Positions 61,321-64,000 of a stretch of 64,000 nt of DNA are shown piece after piece. How positions within the stretch are numbered: the stretch's first letter is position 1; each line of letters opens with the position of its first letter. Under the pieces are notes generated by a model. It was not told the DNA's origin. It saw only the letters and a list, made by a program, of their open reading frames with translations, and ran no database searches. Made by a program: the position numbers and the translations under genes. Source of the stretch: Devosia pacifica (lineage in GTDB: Bacteria > Pseudomonadota > Alphaproteobacteria > Rhizobiales > Devosiaceae); assembly GCF_014652635.1 (NCBI RefSeq), contig NZ_BMZE01000002.1, positions 787,562 through 851,561 of the forward strand, read 5' to 3'.

Positions 61321-63774
61321 GTGGCTTTGACCGATCTCGATGCATTGCTGAACCAGATGACGCTCGAAGAGCAGGTCAGCCTCCTGTCTGGCGAGGATTT
61401 CTGGTCGCTTCCGGAGATCAAAAGGCTCGGTATCGGCAAGCTGCGGGTCACCGATGGACCAAACGGTGCGCGTGGCGGCGGGTCTTTGATCGGCGGTGTG
61501 AAGTCGGCGAGCTTTCCTGTCGGCATCGCACTCGGCGCCACCTGGAACCGGGATCTCGTCAGCGAGATCGGCGGGGCGCTCGCGGCAGAAGTGAAGTCAA
61601 AAGGCGCGCACATGCTGTTGGCGCCCACGGTCAATATTCACCGTTCCGTCACCAATGGCCGCAACTTCGAGTGCTATTCGGAGGATCCGATCCTGACAGC
61701 GGAGTTGGCAACGGCCTATATTACTGGCCTGCAGGCCGAGGGTGTCGGCGCGACCATCAAGCATTTTGCCGGCAATGAATCCGAAATCGAACGCACGACG
61801 ATCTCGAGCGATGTCGATGAACGGGCCTTGCGCGAAGTTTATCTCATTCCATTCGAGTGGGCGGTCAAGAAGGGCGAGACCTGGGGCGTGATGACCGCCT
61901 ACAACAAGCTTAACGGCACATTCGCTTCCGAGAACGAGTGGCTGCTGACAACTGTCCTGCGTGAGCAGTGGGGCCATGAGGGCCTCGTCATGTCGGATTG
62001 GTTCGGCTCGCATTCCACCGCCGAAACCGTCAACGCCGGGCTCGACCTCGAAATGCCGGGCCCGCCGCGCGATCGCGGCGAAGCACTGGTCGAGGCGGTG
62101 AAGACAGGTGCCGTCCCTGAACAAACCCTGCGAGAGCGTGTAGGCACCGTGCTCGCGGTGATGCAGCGTACCGGGGCACTCGATGACCATCGAGAGTTCA
62201 TCGAACACGCCGACGACCGAGAGGAGCATCGTGCGCTGATCCGCCGCGCCGGTGCCGAGGCCACGGTTCTTCTGAAAAATGACGGTATCCTGCCGCTCAC
62301 GGCTACCGGTAAAATCGCTGTCATCGGGCCAAATGCCAAGACGGCTCAGATCATGGGCGGGGGCAGCGCGCAGCTCAATCCGCACTACCGCATTTCGCCG
62401 TTCGAAGGGCTCGCCACAGCGCTTGGTGAAGGGCGGCTGAGTTACGCTCATGGGGCGACCAATTATCGCTATGAGCCGCTGCTCACCGGCGCGTTCGAGG
62501 TCGACTATTTCGCCAACACCGATCTTTCGGGCGAGCCGGTGCACACCGAAACGCAGGAGGACGGTCAGGCCTTTTGGGCGGGCTATGTCGGTGCAGGCAA
62601 GGTCGACCCAAAGCATTTCTCCGCCCGGATGCGGCATCGTTACGAGGCGCAGCAAACCGGCGCGCATCGCGTTGGCCTCTTCAGCGCCGGATTGTCGCGG
62701 CTTTATGTCGATGGCGTGTTGGTTGCCGATGCATGGAGCCACTGGACTGCGGGGCACACGTTTTTCGAGCAGGGGTGTGATGAGGTCATCGGTATGGTCG
62801 ATCTCGAAAAAGGGAAGAGCTACGAGATCGTCATCGAGTTTGCGACGGGGCAGGAAGGCACGCTCGGGATCGCCGCCATGCGGTCCGGGATCGGCGTGCC
62901 GCTCGGGCGCGAAGCGATCGATGCTGCGGCAGAGATCGCCGGCGAGGCCGACACTGCAATCGTATTCGTTGGCCGAAACGGTGAGTGGGATTCAGAAGGC
63001 AGCGATCTGCCGGATATCACGCTGCCCGGTCGGCAGGATGAACTGATAGAAGCGGTGGCGTCAGCCAATCCGCGCACCATAGTCGTTCTGCAGACGGGCG
63101 GGCCGGTCGAAATGCCTTGGCTCGAGCGCGTGTCGGCGGTTCTTGAGGCCTGGTATCCGGGCCAGGAAGCCGGAAATGCCATCGCCGATGTCTTGACCGG
63201 CGCTGCAGAACCCGGCGGGCGCCTACCACAGACCTTTCCGGTCAAATGGCTCGACAATCCGGCTCATAGCCAGAACCGGGAGGTCTATCCCGGCCAGGAC
63301 GGGCATGTTCGGTACGCGGAAGGCGTCTTCATCGGCTATCGGCATTACGACAAGCACGGCATAGCGCCGCTGTTCCCGTTCGGGTTCGGGTTGAGCTACA
63401 CGCAGTTCGCGCTATCGGATCCGGCAGTTGACGAGACCCGGTTCGAAGCCGATGGCTCAGCGACAGTGTCGGTCACCGTCGAAAACACCGGTTCGCGCCC
63501 CGGCTCGACTGTGGTGCAGCTTTATGTCGGTGAAGATACCCCGGTGCTCGAGCGGCCCGAAAAAGAACTAAAGGCGTTCGCCAAGGTGCGGCTCGACGCG
63601 GGTGCGCGCACCGTCGTCCAGCTGCCGCTCGATGCCCGCGCCTTCGCCAGCTTTGATAAAGGTGGCTGGCGAGTCCATGCCGGTGGTTACACTGTCCGCG
63701 TCGGCACATCGGCTGCTGATCTTCCGCTGAGCGCCGCATTGCACCGGGATTCAAACCTCGATCTGCCGCTCTGA
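61321..63774 (+). CDS. GH3 beta-glucosidase with PA14 insert
   Basis: A protein of about 817 residues. The (beta/alpha)8 domain (about 1-290) includes RVTDGPNGARGG, HIKHFAGNE-like TIKHFAGNESE and the nucleophile Asp226 in LVMSDWFGSHST. The alpha/beta sandwich domain follows, split by a PA14 carbohydrate-binding insert (about 385-530, starting FEVDYFANTDLSGEPVHTE), and the C-terminal fibronectin III-like part ends near 815. It hydrolyses beta-glucosides or xylosides of plant polymers. No signal peptide, so substrates are expected to enter the cytoplasm. GTG 61321 has GGAGG five bases before it; ATG 61309 is an alternative. Confidence 0.93.
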   Translation: MALTDLDALLNQMTLEEQVSLLSGEDFWSLPEIKRLGIGKLRVTDGPNGARGGGSLIGGVKSASFPVGIALGATWNRDLVSEIGGALAAEVKSKGAHMLLAPTVNIHRSVTNGRNFECYSEDPILTAELATAYITGLQAEGVGATIKHFAGNESEIERTTISSDVDERALREVYLIPFEWAVKKGETWGVMTAYNKLNGTFASENEWLLTTVLREQWGHEGLVMSDWFGSHSTAETVNAGLDLEMPGPPRDRGEALVEAVKTGAVPEQTLRERVGTVLAVMQRTGALDDHREFIEHADDREEHRALIRRAGAEATVLLKNDGILPLTATGKIAVIGPNAKTAQIMGGGSAQLNPHYRISPFEGLATALGEGRLSYAHGATNYRYEPLLTGAFEVDYFANTDLSGEPVHTETQEDGQAFWAGYVGAGKVDPKHFSARMRHRYEAQQTGAHRVGLFSAGLSRLYVDGVLVADAWSHWTAGHTFFEQGCDEVIGMVDLEKGKSYEIVIEFATGQEGTLGIAAMRSGIGVPLGREAIDAAAEIAGEADTAIVFVGRNGEWDSEGSDLPDITLPGRQDELIEAVASANPRTIVVLQTGGPVEMPWLERVSAVLEAWYPGQEAGNAIADVLTGAAEPGGRLPQTFPVKWLDNPAHSQNREVYPGQDGHVRYAEGVFIGYRHYDKHGIAPLFPFGFGLSYTQFALSDPAVDETRFEADGSATVSVTVENTGSRPGSTVVQLYVGEDTPVLERPEKELKAFAKVRLDAGARTVVQLPLDARAFASFDKGGWRVHAGGYTVRVGTSAADLPLSAALHRDSNLDLPL

Positions 63775-63788
63775 GTCTGATGCGTCTT

Positions 63789-63810
63789 GCCGGAGCCAAT
63801 TGGCTCCGGC
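63789..63810 (+). terminator. 22-base palindrome after the GH3 gene
   Basis: A perfect 22-base palindrome, 15 bases after the GH3 stop, GC-rich with a central CCAATTGG. No T-run follows directly, so it is a possible but not certain transcript end. Confidence 0.5.
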
Positions 63811-63851
63811 TATACATTCCAGCATGTTGAGCAAATCTGAATCCGCCTGAA

Positions 63852-63874
63852 GCCTCGCCCAAATGCGGCGAGGC
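63852..63874. other. Second hairpin after the GH3 gene
   Basis: An 8-bp stem GCCTCGCC / GGCGAGGC (63852-63859, 63867-63874) with a 7-base loop, in the 196-base gap before the last gene start. It is followed by ATAAAA, not T. No gene is supported between 63775 and 63970. Confidence 0.45.
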
Positions 63875-63970
63875 ATAAAATGAACACATCGGACGCTGAG
63901 CGGAATGCCAGCCTCCGATCTTGTTTGTTTGCGGGTCCGCCGACCCGCCCAGGCGACAGATTTCACTACA

Positions 63971-64000
63971 ATGGATATTTCGAAAGACGAACAGCGTGTG
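63971..64000 (+). CDS. Start of a probable YjhX-family toxin-like protein (partial)
   Basis: Ten codons run off the right edge: MDISKDEQRV. This matches the invariant start of YjhX-type proteins (M-N/D-I/L-S-x-x-E-Q-R-x-L-H), small basic proteins annotated as toxins. The ribosome site is weak (AGGCGACAG about 17 bases upstream). The remainder lies outside the window, so the call depends on ten residues. Confidence 0.5.
   Translation, partial: MDISKDEQRV

Noticed and set aside
61597-62757. Minus-strand frame of 386 codons inside the GH3 gene
   Set aside because: Antisense to the catalytic domain of a recognised beta-glucosidase, with no motif of its own.

Overview
The window is a 64 kb piece of GC-rich, densely packed chromosome from an alphaproteobacterium, most likely of the Hyphomicrobiales (Rhizobiales). 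Devosiaceae is my best guess at family level, but it rests only on gene content and cannot be proved here. The indicators are the divergent ftsEX / MJ0042 zinc-ribbon-cpdR block, the HIG1-cobalamin adenosyltransferase pair, the DUF2125, DUF3175 and PACE proteins, the hisC-prephenate dehydrogenase pair, an mtgA-rpmF pair, and two full TTAA-N7-TTAA boxes typical of the CtrA cell-cycle regulator. No insertion sequence, phage gene, CRISPR array or recent island was seen. Genes are mostly separated by less than 200 bases or overlap at ATGA, GTGA or CTAG.

Layout. 1-7.9 kb: a chemotaxis/energy-sensing block with a probable cheR tail, cheB, a cheY-like regulator, a free periplasmic Cache-like protein directly ahead of a membrane chemoreceptor, a soluble double-PAS receptor and a globin-coupled receptor. 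7.9-14.7 kb: methylglyoxal synthase and a Liv-type ABC importer whose four cytoplasmic/membrane genes lie on the plus strand, while the binding protein and a zinc alcohol dehydrogenase lie on the minus strand. 14.9-25 kb: an orphan ProX-like binding protein, two GGDEF/EAL proteins, a small tyrosine-phosphatase-like protein, pyruvate carboxylase and a secreted GH43 arabinanase. 25-31.2 kb: isoprenoid genes (ispG and an ispA-like prenyl synthase), small enzymes, mtgA and rpmF. 31.3-39.8 kb: fumC, gloB, hisC-tyrA, DUF2125 and the first of two ChaC-type cyclotransferases. 39.9-46.8 kb: plsC, ftsEX, zinc-ribbon protein, cpdR, the second ChaC, argH, and a TlpA thioredoxin. 46.8-53.2 kb: a YjfB-like motility protein, rhomboid protease, cobalamin adenosyltransferase, HIG1 protein, gluQ, an AlkA-type glycosylase, an esterase, an HNH nuclease, dsbB, a DUF72 protein and tRNA-Leu(CAA). 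53.4-64 kb: an FNT-family channel, a PAS-GGDEF-EAL protein, a type III polyketide synthase with an isoprenylcysteine-methyltransferase-like partner, a phospholipase D-like protein, a secreted glycine-rich protein, an HxlR regulator divergent from a GH3 beta-glucosidase, and the first ten codons of a probable YjhX-family protein at the right edge.

Themes. The cell is motile and chemotactic, and senses oxygen or redox state through globin and PAS receptors. It invests in c-di-GMP signalling (three proteins) and CtrA/CpdR cell-cycle control, and it takes up and degrades plant-type material (GH43, GH3, Liv and betaine-type binding proteins). The least conventional parts are the detached periplasmic sensor plus receptor under a CtrA box, and the type III PKS / methyltransferase / PLD cluster. 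Start codons were chosen by ribosome-binding site and family length, and several differ from the longest possible reading frame.
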